NCBI RefSeq assembly: GCF_002443295.1
Contig: NZ_BAOS01000004.1
Span: forward strand, 372,001 to 436,000
DNA: 64,000 nucleotides
Origin: Candidatus Scalindua japonica
GTDB lineage: Bacteria; Planctomycetota; Brocadiia; Brocadiales; Scalinduaceae
Direction of reading: 5' to 3'
Shown here piece after piece: positions 26,260 to 34,873 of the stretch. Position 1 is the stretch's first letter. Every line of letters starts with the position of its first letter. Both the position numbers and the translations under genes were made by a program. The notes beneath the pieces were generated by a model. The model was not told the origin of the DNA. It worked only from the letters and a program-made list of their open reading frames with translations, and made no database searches.

Positions 26260-27555
26260 ATGTGTTACGCAATACCCGGAAACGTAAAGAATATTACAGG
26301 GAATCTGATTACTGTAGATTATTTTGGTGAGGAGAGGAAGGCCAGGAATGACTTCTATGACCTCCAGGTGGGTGATTATGTATACGCGCAAGGTGGATTT
26401 GTAGTAGAGAAAATAGATGAAAAACTTGCTGAGGAGATACTGGAGACATGGAAGGAGCTGTTCTTTGAGCTTAAGAAGACAGACGTACGGCTATCTAAAC
26501 TGTATAATGACAAACCTGACCTGGATAAGGATTTTCTGAAGGTTATTGATAAAGCAACATATGGCAAATTAATATCTCGTAAAGAGGCGTTAAGATTACT
26601 TTTGTGCGAAGACCCAGATGAAATAGATCTGTTGCACAAATCAGCCAACTTTATACGTCAAAAGTTTTTGGACAATGCATGCTGTGTTCACGGGATTATT
26701 GAGTTTTCAAACACATGTGTTTGTAAATGTACATACTGCGGCATTAATTCTGAAAACTCGACACTTAAACGTTACAGCCTTGACACTGGAGAAATTCTTG
26801 AAGTAGTTGCGGACGCTGTAAAACGTTTTGGCTTTAAGGGACTCGTCTTGCAATCGGGTGAGGACACATCATATAGCTCGGACAAAATTCTCAAACTAAT
26901 CAAAGATATCAGGAGAAACTTTCCAGTTTTTATATTCCTGAGTTTAGGAGAAAGAGAAGATAGATTTTATCGCGAGGCATTTGATGCAGGCGCAAAGGCC
27001 GCCCTGTTTAGATTTGAAACCTCTGACAGCACTCTCTATTCACAACTACACCCTCATTCATCTTTGAAGGAGAGGACCAGGTATCTTAAGCTGTTTAAAG
27101 ATATAGGATACATTATTGCCAGTGGAAGCCTGATAGGTCTTCCCGGACAGAAGGCTGAGAGTGTTATTGATGATTTTATGTTTGCTAAGGAGCTGGGTTG
27201 TGATATGTACTCTTTTGGTCCATTTATACCACATCCTGATACACCGCTTTCCGACTATAATACGCCGGATACCGAATATATACTTAAGGCACTGTCTGTC
27301 TTACGGCTTATTGATCCATATGGAAAAATCCTTGTAACTACAGCCCTTGAGTCTATTAATCCACAGGCACGTCGACAAGCCCTGATGAGTGGCGCAAATT
27401 CAATCATGCTGAACCTTACACCAAAAGATTACGTTGGATTCTACGATATCTACCCCAACAGGGCAACAGTTGATGTATCAGTTGAGAAACAGATTGCAGA
27501 CGCGCTTCAACTACTTAAAAGTATCGGGAGAGCCCCTACTGATTTGGGTATTTAG
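26260..27555 (+). CDS. HypC-like domain fused to HydE-like radical SAM maturase
   Basis: Residues 1-75 are a HypC/HupF-type domain: MCYAIPGNVKNITGNL with the essential N-terminal Cys2, then GDYVYAQGGFVVEKIDEKLA. Residues 85-431 are a radical SAM protein of the HydE/BioB type with the cluster motif CVCKCTYC (Cys153, Cys157, Cys160), LQSGEDTSYS and LIGLPGQ. HydE takes part in making the [FeFe]-hydrogenase H-cluster diiron subsite, while HypC chaperones the Fe(CN)2CO unit of [NiFe] hydrogenases. Having both in one chain, next to hydG and 4 kb from a [NiFe] operon, is unusual. No hydF or hydA lies in the window. Confidence 0.85.
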   Translation: MCYAIPGNVKNITGNLITVDYFGEERKARNDFYDLQVGDYVYAQGGFVVEKIDEKLAEEILETWKELFFELKKTDVRLSKLYNDKPDLDKDFLKVIDKATYGKLISRKEALRLLLCEDPDEIDLLHKSANFIRQKFLDNACCVHGIIEFSNTCVCKCTYCGINSENSTLKRYSLDTGEILEVVADAVKRFGFKGLVLQSGEDTSYSSDKILKLIKDIRRNFPVFIFLSLGEREDRFYREAFDAGAKAALFRFETSDSTLYSQLHPHSSLKERTRYLKLFKDIGYIIASGSLIGLPGQKAESVIDDFMFAKELGCDMYSFGPFIPHPDTPLSDYNTPDTEYILKALSVLRLIDPYGKILVTTALESINPQARRQALMSGANSIMLNLTPKDYVGFYDIYPNRATVDVSVEKQIADALQLLKSIGRAPTDLGI

Positions 27556-27704
27556 AGATATGACATACTTAGAAGATTTTTTTGCAGTGTGGATTAAGGT
27601 CCTCTGGCCGAGTCCACAAAAAACTCATATTTTAAAACTGAAAGAATAGATGTAGATGCGTTTCGATTAATCCACCATGCAATAGCGGCTAAGGATTCAG
27701 GTAT

Positions 27705-29081
27705 ATGAATAATTTTATTAATGAAGACAAAATATTTGATATTCTGGAACAGGCACAAAGCCCTTCCACCCAACGTGTTGAGACCATAATTAATAAGTCC
27801 TTAGAATTAAAAGGACTTGACCCTGTAGAGTCTGCCATCCTTCTCAATTGTGAAGAGAAGGTTATATTGGACAGAGTATTTGAAACTGCTAAACAGATTA
27901 AGGATTCAATATACGGAAATCGCCTTGTTTTATTCGCGCCTCTCTATCTATCTGACAGATGCGTTAATAACTGTCTCTATTGTGGTTTCCGCAGAGAAAA
28001 CTTAAGAGCGGAAACCCGAATTTTAAATGTACACGAAATACGCGAGGAGACCAGGGCATTGATTTCACAGGGACACAAAAGACTCCTTATTGTTGCCGCA
28101 GAGGACACTGGCGTTAATATTGATTATTTACAAGACGCGATAAAAACCGTTTACGACACAAAGGAAGGTAACGGTGGCATAAGGAGGGTTAACATCAATG
28201 TGGCACCAATGGAAGTGATCGATTTTAAGAGACTTAAGAACACCGGCATAGGAACATATCAATCATTCCAGGAAACATATCACAGAGAGACATACAAACA
28301 AATGCACACATCCGGCCCAAAATCCGACTATTTAAAACGTCTTTACGCATGCGATCTTGCTCAGAGAGCCGGAATAGATGATATCGGAATAGGAGCGTTG
28401 TTTGGCCTGTACAACTTCAAATTTGAGGTGCTGGCACTGTTGTATCACGCTATGCATCTTGAAAAAGAATTCGGGGTAGGCCCTCATACTATTTCTGTTC
28501 CGAGAATCGAACCGGCAGACGGTTCTGACATAGCATCTTATCCCCCCTGCCCGGTATCAGATAGTGATCTTAAGAAGATAATTGCTGTCCTCCGTCTTGC
28601 AGTCCCCTATACCGGTATTATACTTTCTACACGAGAGAACGCAGTTTTACGAAATGAACTTATTTATCTTGGCGTGTCACAGATATCAGCCGGTTCAAAG
28701 ACATTACCCGGCAGCTACAGCAGTAATAAAAAAGCAGATGGCCAATTCAGTATATCGGACGAACGGTCTCTATCGGATGTTATAGAAGAAATTGCAACCA
28801 GAGGGTTTATTCCAAGTTTCTGCACTTCCTGCTATCGTACCGGAAGGACCGGTGAAAGTTTCATGGACCTGGCCAAACCCGGAGAGATTAAAGATTTCTG
28901 CCAGCCTAATGCACTTCTTACATTTGAGGAATACCTTCTGGACTATAACCCGAAACTTGCCGGAAAAATGAAGGACCTCATATCCTCAGAGATCAGTAAA
29001 ATTTCTGATCCAAAAGTCAGACAGATAGCATCAGGTAAGATGAAATCCCTCAAGCAGGGAAAAAGAGACCTCTATTTTTAG
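27705..29081 (+). CDS. hydG: HydG radical SAM tyrosine lyase
   Basis: The 458-residue protein has the radical SAM motif CVNNCLYC (Cys86, Cys90, Cys93) and the HydG-specific C-terminal auxiliary cluster pattern CX2CX22C: FCTSCYRTGRTGESF followed by DFCQPNA. HydG cleaves tyrosine to give CO and cyanide on a dangler iron for the H-cluster. It follows the HypC-HydE fusion by 150 bp. The gap between them contains short open frames (for example VDAFRLIHHAIAAKDSGI ending just at the hydG start) that may be the remains of a lost gene. The [FeFe] hydrogenase and HydF must be encoded elsewhere, if they exist. Confidence 0.93.
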   Translation: MNNFINEDKIFDILEQAQSPSTQRVETIINKSLELKGLDPVESAILLNCEEKVILDRVFETAKQIKDSIYGNRLVLFAPLYLSDRCVNNCLYCGFRRENLRAETRILNVHEIREETRALISQGHKRLLIVAAEDTGVNIDYLQDAIKTVYDTKEGNGGIRRVNINVAPMEVIDFKRLKNTGIGTYQSFQETYHRETYKQMHTSGPKSDYLKRLYACDLAQRAGIDDIGIGALFGLYNFKFEVLALLYHAMHLEKEFGVGPHTISVPRIEPADGSDIASYPPCPVSDSDLKKIIAVLRLAVPYTGIILSTRENAVLRNELIYLGVSQISAGSKTLPGSYSSNKKADGQFSISDERSLSDVIEEIATRGFIPSFCTSCYRTGRTGESFMDLAKPGEIKDFCQPNALLTFEEYLLDYNPKLAGKMKDLISSEISKISDPKVRQIASGKMKSLKQGKRDLYF

Positions 29082-29219
29082 TATGTTTCACAAATCTGTC
29101 AATAAGAAAAACTGTAGTATGGATATCTCAAAGTATAATTATTACAAGAGATCAGGGCCTATATAATGTTAATTTGCAACTAACAAATTGATTTCATAAT
29201 TTAAGAATTAAATAAAATA

Positions 29220-30197
29220 ATGTTAAGACTTGGTAATATCAGCCTGGATGTACCATTTTATCAGGCACCTTTAAGCGGATACACAGACAGGGCTATGCGG
29301 GTATTGGCCCATAAGTATGGCGCACCGTTAACTTATACAGGCGTGATCCTCGCTAAAATAGCACTCCACAAAAAAGCCTTCAACAGACTGTTTTTCCAGC
29401 CCGGGGATGATGAAGGCCTGGTAGGAGCGCAGATACTCGGTGGAGACCCGGATGTAATGGCAGAAGCGGCCTCTGCATTTGTAAACGTCGGGTTTGGCCT
29501 GATCGATCTTAACTTTGCCTGCCCGGCCCCTAAAGTGCTCAGACGTCAAAGTGGTGGATATCTACTGAAAGATCCTGAAACTGCAATTAAGATTGTTCGA
29601 TTTGTAAGAAGTTCAGTTTCCTGCCCTCTCACAATCAAACTTCGTGCAGGTTTTGACAAGAGCCAGGAATCAATGGATAAGTTCTGGCAGATATGCAAAG
29701 GTGCAATTGCTGAAGGAGTCGACGCTTTAGTCATCCACGGCAGGTCTGTCAAAGAGCTTTATCGTAACAAAGGAGACTGGGAAGTATTATCAGAAGCGAA
29801 AAGCCGGTTTCCTCAGACAACGATCATTGGAAGCGGAGACTTAATGGACGCGGAAACAATTGTCGAAAGGCTAAAGAGCAGTGGTCTTGATGGAGTGATC
29901 ATAGCAAGAGGCGCTATCGGTAACCCCTGGATATTTAATGAAACACGCGCATTATGGAAAGGCAGGCCAAAGCCGGAAATACCGCAACTGACAGAGCAGG
30001 GAGAGGTGTACCTGAAACACTATGAAATGATAGCGGAAACCCGCCCGATGCTAAAGAGTGTAAGATATTTCCGCAAGTTCGCGGTTGGATACAGCAAACA
30101 TCACCCACAGCGTAAATTAGTACAGGCAGATCTGATAGCAGCAAAGAGCAGGGATGAAATATACGCTGCTGTCAAGAAATGGTATGGGGTGGGGTAG
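29220..30197 (+). CDS. tRNA-dihydrouridine synthase
   Basis: The 325-residue FMN TIM-barrel protein of the Dus family starts LDVPFYQAPLSGYTDRAMR. It has the catalytic cysteine in DLNFACPAPKV and the tRNA/FMN motifs KLRAGFDKS, LVIHGRSVKELY and GVIIARGAIGNPWIF. It reduces uridine to dihydrouridine in tRNA D-loops. It is convergent with the TatD fusion gene; only 82 bp separate their stops. Confidence 0.93.
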   Translation: MLRLGNISLDVPFYQAPLSGYTDRAMRVLAHKYGAPLTYTGVILAKIALHKKAFNRLFFQPGDDEGLVGAQILGGDPDVMAEAASAFVNVGFGLIDLNFACPAPKVLRRQSGGYLLKDPETAIKIVRFVRSSVSCPLTIKLRAGFDKSQESMDKFWQICKGAIAEGVDALVIHGRSVKELYRNKGDWEVLSEAKSRFPQTTIIGSGDLMDAETIVERLKSSGLDGVIIARGAIGNPWIFNETRALWKGRPKPEIPQLTEQGEVYLKHYEMIAETRPMLKSVRYFRKFAVGYSKHHPQRKLVQADLIAAKSRDEIYAAVKKWYGVG

Positions 30198-30279
30198 AAT
30201 TAAACGTATCTAAATTATCTAAAGTTAAAAGTGAGATAAAATTTCTGAATTCTGCAATCCATAAACTATTATTTAAATT

Positions 30280-31647
30280 CTACCCAACATTATTATATTC
30301 CCTTACCCGGAAACGAACACCCAGGTCTTCAGCTATCTTTCTGCACGCCTCAACGTCAATGCCGGGCATGCCCACTATTGAAACCATTACATCAGGTATG
30401 TGATCTCGTGCTTTTTTTATAAAGGATATCAGGGCAGGATATGCCTGACCGTCATATTCTGAATGACACAGCTTCTGATACTCTTCCTCAATATTGGTAT
30501 TCAAACTGATACAAATTGTGTCTATTAACCCATTCAGCTCTTCACAGATAGATCTGCCGTTGATCAGATCTCCAAGGCCATTTGTATCCAGCCTCACTTT
30601 GGAACCCTTCTCTTTCAAATATCCGGCGATCTCCTTTAATACATCCAGACGTTCGGTGGATTCTCCAAAGCCACAGAACACCACCTCTTCATAACCTGAA
30701 GGGTCTCCAATAGCATCTTTCAAGGCATCAACCGTTGGCTCATTATCAGTACCAAGATAGTGGCCTTTTACATATGGAGCGGTCTCTCTGGAACAGAAGA
30801 TACATTTGTTAGGACATCGGCTGGTAATATTCAGATAGAGAGAGTTTCTTATAACATATGCAATCTCCGGCTCTGCTTCACTGTGTCCAATACCAAACAG
30901 AGTCATTGCGTTGAGAGATGTAATTCTCTTAATATCCTCTTCAGACAATTTATATAATTCCGCAAGTACCGGAATGGTGCATTGAAGATAAGAGGGTTCG
31001 TTCCTTTTGCCTCTTTTCGGCTGTGGGGCCAGAAAGGGACAATCTGTTTCAAGAAGTAATTTCTCAACAGGGACAGCCTTTAACGCTTCTCTTAAATTTT
31101 CAGCTTTAGGAAAAGTTATTGGGCCGGCAAATGAAATGTAAAAACCGTGTTCAAGAAACTCCTTTGCGTCATCTTTACTGCCGGCAAAACAGTGGATTAC
31201 GCCATTCACCCTGCCGCTATACTGACGAACAATTTCCAGGCAATCTTCACTCGCTTCTCTATTATGAATAATAACCGGCAGGTGATGCCTCTCCGCCAGT
31301 TCAATATGCTTAAGGAACAGACGCTGCTGATCTTCCTTCTTACTACGATCACGATAGTAGTCAAGGCCGGTCTCTCCAATAGCAACGACCTTGTCTTCCA
31401 CAGCCAACGCTTCCAACCGCAACCAGTCATCTGTTGATACATTCGATGCCGCATTAGGATGTATGCCTACACTTGCATAGATATGATCATAATTTTTTGC
31501 CAGTTCAAGCGACTTTACACTTGTACCGACACTTGTTCCAACATTAATAATGTATTCAACACCAACTTCTTCCGCTCGCTTAATTACAACGTCAATATCA
31601 TCTTTAAAATCCGGAAAATCCAGATGTGCATGTGTATCAATTATCAT
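30280..31647 (-). CDS. tatD: TatD-type deoxyribonuclease fused to radical SAM domain
   Basis: Residues 1-255 are a TatD metal-dependent DNase: MIIDTHAHLDFPDF, GETGLDYYRD, PVIIHNREA, ETDCPFLAPQPKRGKRNEP. Residues 270-455 form a small radical SAM domain with CPNKCIFC, VVFCGFGE and RLDTNGLG. Separate TatD-associated radical SAM proteins are known as neighbours of tatD; here they are one chain of 455 residues. The first eight codons and 11 upstream bases lie in the left copy of the island's 33-bp direct repeat. The original upstream region, including any promoter or read-through from yraN, now lies 25 kb away. Confidence 0.93.
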   Translation of the reverse strand: MIIDTHAHLDFPDFKDDIDVVIKRAEEVGVEYIINVGTSVGTSVKSLELAKNYDHIYASVGIHPNAASNVSTDDWLRLEALAVEDKVVAIGETGLDYYRDRSKKEDQQRLFLKHIELAERHHLPVIIHNREASEDCLEIVRQYSGRVNGVIHCFAGSKDDAKEFLEHGFYISFAGPITFPKAENLREALKAVPVEKLLLETDCPFLAPQPKRGKRNEPSYLQCTIPVLAELYKLSEEDIKRITSLNAMTLFGIGHSEAEPEIAYVIRNSLYLNITSRCPNKCIFCSRETAPYVKGHYLGTDNEPTVDALKDAIGDPSGYEEVVFCGFGESTERLDVLKEIAGYLKEKGSKVRLDTNGLGDLINGRSICEELNGLIDTICISLNTNIEEEYQKLCHSEYDGQAYPALISFIKKARDHIPDVMVSIVGMPGIDVEACRKIAEDLGVRFRVREYNNVG

Positions 31648-31657
31648 TTTAGCCTTT
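31625..31657. repeat. Left attachment-site repeat (attL) of the island
   Basis: The 33-bp sequence TGTGCATGTGTATCAATTAT... (31625-31657) is repeated exactly at 56868-56900. It spans the start codon and first codons of tatD (read on the minus strand) plus 10 upstream bases. A duplicated gene end of this kind is the usual trace of site-specific integration. Confidence 0.9.
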
Positions 31658-31781
31658 TTTTAAATTTATGTATGTGCTTGATTTAGTATCTGTTATGTCG
31701 CTATCACATTATTATGTAATAACTTATGATTTATGTTTTTTTCTGGTGATTCCTGTTGTGTCCTGCTGATTAATGTCGGTT

Positions 31782-31811
31782 TGACTACATTTTGACTACA
31801 ATCTGACTACA
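31782..31811 (+). repeat. Three direct repeats with exact 11-bp period near attL
   Basis: TGACTACA occurs at 31782-31789, 31793-31800 and 31804-31811. Two more (TGACTACA, TGACTATA) occur at the other end at 56774 and 56785, also 11 bp apart. One helical turn of spacing at both inner ends suggests arm-type recombinase or accessory-factor sites. The rest of 31658-32245 contains no recognisable gene. Confidence 0.6.
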
Positions 31812-32010
31812 GTGGAATTACAGAAAACCTCGTTTTGCTTTTTTATGTTTTTGCTTTATGTACTTGAAATCTGAAACATAGTATTAATTTTTATTATTAC
31901 AAAAAAAAGAAGACATAAGCGGCAACTCATGCCTTCCGAATTGTTATTACCATTCACCAATGATAAAAAACAACACATATAGCTTAGTTAAAATTAATAA
32001 TATATCAACT

Positions 32011-32062
32011 AAAAAACCAGTGTTGAGCACGCCCACCAAGCGAGCGTAAACACTGGTTTTTT
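32011..32062. terminator. Bidirectional hairpin with A/T runs
   Basis: AAAAAACCAGTGTT (32011-32024) pairs with AACACTGGTTTTTT (32049-32062). The run of T continues to 32064 on the plus strand and a matching run of A precedes the stem, so it can end transcription in both directions. It isolates the island genes from the tatD end. Confidence 0.6.
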
Positions 32063-32245
32063 TTGGTTTCATTTTGGCCTGTTTTCGAGCAAGAGCCTTA
32101 GACTTGATACTAAGAAGCAATTGGCACCCGATTTTTTAAGTTGTTGAAATAACAGTATTTACCATTTGGCTGTTTTTGGCTGTTTTGGAGGTGAAATTAT
32201 GTGTAAATCCACAGTGAAGAATGAAAGGAAATCTCAAAGTACTCT

Positions 32246-32605
32246 ATGAAATTTGGCCTTGATATTAAGGATGACAGGCTAAAAGAGATTATTGTTGATA
32301 TGAAGGGAAAAAGAATGGTTTCAAAGTTTGGAAACTGCTTTGGACGTAAAAAAGAGGACGATACAGACGGTACAAGTAGCAATGAAATGGATCAATTCAC
32401 ACTGGAAGAGGAAGATCAATATGAGACATTAGGAACTATAGAAGAAGTCGTTCATATGAATTTTCAGAAGTCAGGTGTTAACAGTAAATTGGTCAGATAT
32501 GCTCTTGAAGCCGTAAGGATTGGTTTAATCGAAATAGTATCTAATGAAATGATAATTCGTAAGTCTCAAGAGGCTTTTTTACATGTGGATTTGGTAACTA
32601 CCTGA
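32246..32605 (+). pseudogene. 5'-truncated copy of the 209-residue phage-like protein
   Basis: These 119 codons are nearly identical to residues 91-209 of the protein at 39049-39678 (shared MKFGLDI, FGNCFGRKKEDDTDG, KSGVNSKLVRYALEAVRIGL). DNA similarity begins at about 32229, before the ATG, and continues past the stop into the next small ORF, so about 480 bp are duplicated. The first 90 codons are lost. See the full copy for what can be said about function. Confidence 0.7.
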
Positions 32606-32644
32606 TCCGGTTATTTTTTTTCAGTTTTATGAAAGGTGGTGTGT

Positions 32645-32770
32645 ATGGATTTTACTGGAACGATATATAATGGAATGGTTGTAAGCGCTGTAAGTGCAGG
32701 AGAGAAAGGTGTTGGATTAAAGGTTATGAGTAATTGTTCACCGCAAAGCCGCAAAGAGCGCAAAGCTTGA
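32645..32770 (+). pseudogene. Small MDFTGT-type ORF, copy 1
   Basis: The ATG at 32645 follows GAAAGGTGG; the frame reads MDFTGTIYNGMVVSAVSAG and then runs into a CGCAAAG-rich repeat, where it stops. A sister at 39718 starts MDFTGTIFNVSAVSDEIKN. Both follow the 209-residue gene type. They look like two differently truncated copies of one small phage gene whose C-terminal half may survive at 42616-42726. Confidence 0.45.
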
Positions 32771-32930
32771 AACCTGCCTGACACCGGTAAGGCAGGCAAC
32801 CCTGCTCTAAGCAGGTGATGAACTTCGATTCCTGCCCGACATGTCGTTTGGCGGGGCAGCGCCTATGATTTCTTTTGACAACATTTCTTCTTTTAATACT
32901 TTAGATTTTCTTTGCGCTCTTGGCGGTTTA
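32739..32930. repeat. Cluster of REP-like palindromes and CGCAAAG repeats
   Basis: CCGCAAAGAGCGCAAAG near 32749 and its near-complement CTTTGCGCTCTTGGCGG near 32910 enclose three short hairpins: CCTGCCTG...GGCAGG (32773-32796), CCTGC...GCAGG (32801-32815) and CTGCCCGAC...GGCGGGGCAG (32832-32859). Similar palindromes occur at 36291-36319 and 42572-42601. The region carries no gene. Confidence 0.6.
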
Positions 32931-32987
32931 ATGGAAAACTCAACAAATAAGAAAATCAGGGACTTAAATTCGTGAGGAAAATATAAA

Positions 32988-33197
32988 ATGGCTATTCGAT
33001 TAATTCAAGGCAAAATAGACTCCGGTAAGGCTTACTATGCAGTTAACCATGTATTAAAATCTTATTATACATGGTCTGATGAATTAGACTCCTGGGTTCC
33101 CGGGCTCCTAAAGCAAAACCCTTTTCCGCCTGCCTTGTGGAATCTGAAATTATTTCACTTGGGGTTCTTGGTGTCTGCGGGAGAATTAGTAAATTAA
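32988..33197 (+). pseudogene. N-terminal fragment of a Zot-like (inovirus morphogenesis) ATPase
   Basis: The first 40 residues read MAIRLIQGKIDSGKAYYAVN and then TWSDELDSWVP, the P-loop start of the zonular occludens toxin family (filamentous phage pI-type assembly ATPases). After residue 42 the similarity stops and the frame ends at 33197. The matching middle part of the same family lies 700 bp downstream, beyond hicBA. I judge it a fragment; assignment rests on the P-loop context and the later Zot segments. Confidence 0.5.
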
Positions 33198-33221
33198 TTT
33201 ATTTGCGCTTACTTTCCATAT

Positions 33222-33250
33222 TTGACAGTACATAATCTATATGATAAGAT
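33222..33250 (+). promoter_or_regulatory. Sigma-70-type promoter of hicBA
   Basis: TTGACA (33222-33227) and TAAGAT (33245-33250) are separated by 17 bases, close to consensus. The hicB start codon lies 41 bp downstream, after an AAAAGGA ribosome site. HicB antitoxins of this type usually repress their own promoter; no operator palindrome stands out. Confidence 0.6.
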
Positions 33251-33291
33251 TTTAAATCTAAATTACACAAATATCTTAAAAAGGAATTTGC

Positions 33292-33492
33292 ATGAAACTG
33301 CACGTAATAATTGACCAGGATGAAGCAGGCTATTATGTAGCAGATGTCCCGGCACTACCAGGCTGTTTTTCTCAAGGAAGAACTCATGAAGAAGCCGTTA
33401 TCAACATTAAGGAGGCCATAGAAGGATGGCTTGAAGTAATGGAATCTAAACATTCCGTAGATTCCGCACGATTTGTTGAAGTGACGGTATAA
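33292..33492 (+). CDS. hicB: HicB-family antitoxin
   Basis: The 66-residue protein has the partial RNase H-like fold of HicB: MKLHVIIDQDEAGYYVADVP, LPGCFSQGRTHEEAVINIKE and AIEGWLEVM. No C-terminal DNA-binding domain is present, as in short HicB forms. Its stop TAA shares a base with the hicA start (TAATG), so the pair is translationally coupled, in the antitoxin-first order. It neutralises HicA. Confidence 0.9.
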   Translation: MKLHVIIDQDEAGYYVADVPALPGCFSQGRTHEEAVINIKEAIEGWLEVMESKHSVDSARFVEVTV

Positions 33493-33713
33493 TGGGAGAA
33501 AAGCTATCACTTTGTTCAGGTTCTGAGGCTGTCCGAAAATTTCACAAAACTGGCTGGACTGTTGTCCGTCAAAAAGGCTCCCATGTAATGATGACAAAAA
33601 TTGGTTATCAATGGACATGGTCTATTCCTCAACACAAAGAACTTGGCCCTGGGCTGCTGCGCAAATTGATTCGTCAGGCAGATCTGACAATAAAGGCATT
33701 TAATGATCTTTGA
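33492..33713 (+). CDS. hicA: HicA-family mRNA interferase toxin
   Basis: The 73-residue protein of the dsRBD-like HicA family has GSEAVRKFHKTGWTVVRQKGSHVMM, broken here as AVRKFHKTGW and QKGSHVMM; the histidine in GSHVMM is the catalytic residue. The end LRKLIRQADLTIKAF is typical. It cleaves mRNA and is held inactive by HicB. It appears intact. It sits between two halves of a Zot-like relic. Confidence 0.92.
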   Translation: MGEKLSLCSGSEAVRKFHKTGWTVVRQKGSHVMMTKIGYQWTWSIPQHKELGPGLLRKLIRQADLTIKAFNDL

Positions 33714-33823
33714 ACACTTTGCAACCATTATTCATATCAGTAGTTTTCAATAATCAATTCATCTATTTCCACATAATCTATACATATATCCTGCTGCTTT
33801 CAATTTGAGAAAATGTTTATCAA

Positions 33824-34153
33824 TTGACCAGATATAATCCTGGCTCCAGAGTGGCAACTATTTTCATCGTAAGTTTTATGATGTTAATGTGTTCCTTTTT
33901 CTTCCAGATGCATCGTCATTTGGGCTGTGATATCTATTTGATAACCCAGGACGTCCGTTGTCTGGCAAGAGAACTGCAACAGTTGGCTGAGTACGTAATA
34001 AAAGCGGTACGGGGTTCTAATTCTATTGGTAAGAGTTTTACCTATAAGTTTTATTCCGGTGATGAATGCTTTAAGACAAAAAGAATAAAACAGGATCAAA
34101 AGGTCTTTGGAATGTACCGTTCAATGATAATAGGTGAAGGTGAAGATTATTAA
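33824..34153 (+). pseudogene. Middle fragment of the Zot-like ATPase, copy 1
   Basis: From about 33905 the frame reads MHRHLGCDIYLITQDVR and later SIGKSFTYKFYSGDECF, KTKRIKQDQKVFGMYRSM, a Zot-family region C-terminal to Walker B. It is about 90 percent identical at DNA level to 40960-41122. The frame stops at GEGEDY, and just beyond it, in another frame, lies the tail NVNDELKIEKL. That tail resembles the end of the relic at 42616-42726, as if two phage relics recombined here. The first 25 residues before MHRHLG are not family-like. Confidence 0.55.
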
Positions 34154-34204
34154 ATCAGATATTAAAAATGTAAATGATGAGTTAAAGATTGAGAAATTGT
34201 AGAC

Positions 34205-34869
34205 TTAATCCTTTTCCCCTAAATCTTCCAGAACAGTCATCCAGTTATTAAAGTGATGGCATTCAGAACGGATCGTATTAATACCTATACGATGTGCAAT
34301 AGTTTAGCCATAAAAAACCTTGTTGTATCTAGGGAAAATATCAAGAAGGCGCTTTGATGGTGCTGTTTCAGGATTATCATTAATTTCTTCGGGAGAGGAG
34401 AAAGAATTTCTAATTCTATTAATCTCATTTTCCCGATTTTGTGCATTCAATGTTTTGGCGATTATGTGTGGAGCACTAAACAGGAGACCTTCGAATTCAT
34501 GTAAAGATAAATATCCATGAAAACGACGATTATCAATATCCACTCTAAACTCATCTTCAATAAACCGTACTTTCTCCTGTGGTGTACCTCTTGCTTCACT
34601 GCGTCCTGGGAAATCATCGAGCAAACCATAAAGATCAATCATTGTTGTAACAAGTGCCGCACTGGTGTCATTAAGCAACCTTAGAATATCCCCACGGACC
34701 TTCTTATAAGATACAATTCCACCCTTAAATCCGAGCCACTCTTTACCCGTTTTGTTGAAACGATAGTTGGTATTAACGACACATTGTATTTTAGAAGATG
34801 TTCCTGAAGGACTCTTTTGACAAAAGCCTCTTCCGTCTGTCCTTCTAAGAGAACCAGGGCTTTCTTCAT
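34205..34869 (-). pseudogene. Broken DUF4276 (TOPRIM-like) gene
   Basis: The ATG at 34869 starts KALVLLEGQTEEAFVKRVL, the DUF4276 N-terminus with a TOPRIM-like glutamate. Near 34735 the frame must shift to continue as GFKGGIVSYKKVRGDILRLL and then TSAALVTTMIDLYGLLDDFPG. TAA at 34304-34306 then interrupts it, and the tail TIAHRIGINTIRSECHHFNNW follows in frame to a stop at 34205. DUF4276 proteins commonly pair with an AAA ATPase, as here (next gene upstream, 4 bp away). One frameshift and one nonsense codon make it inactive unless they are sequence errors. Confidence 0.7.
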
Positions 34870-34873
34870 GATT

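Noticed and set aside
31782..31811. CRISPR-like short repeats
   Set aside because: Repeats are 8 bp with 3-bp gaps and only three copies; no repeat-spacer array occurs anywhere in the window.
32611..32799. Minus-strand ORF over the repeat cluster
   Set aside because: It spans palindromic repeats and a relic; no coding features.
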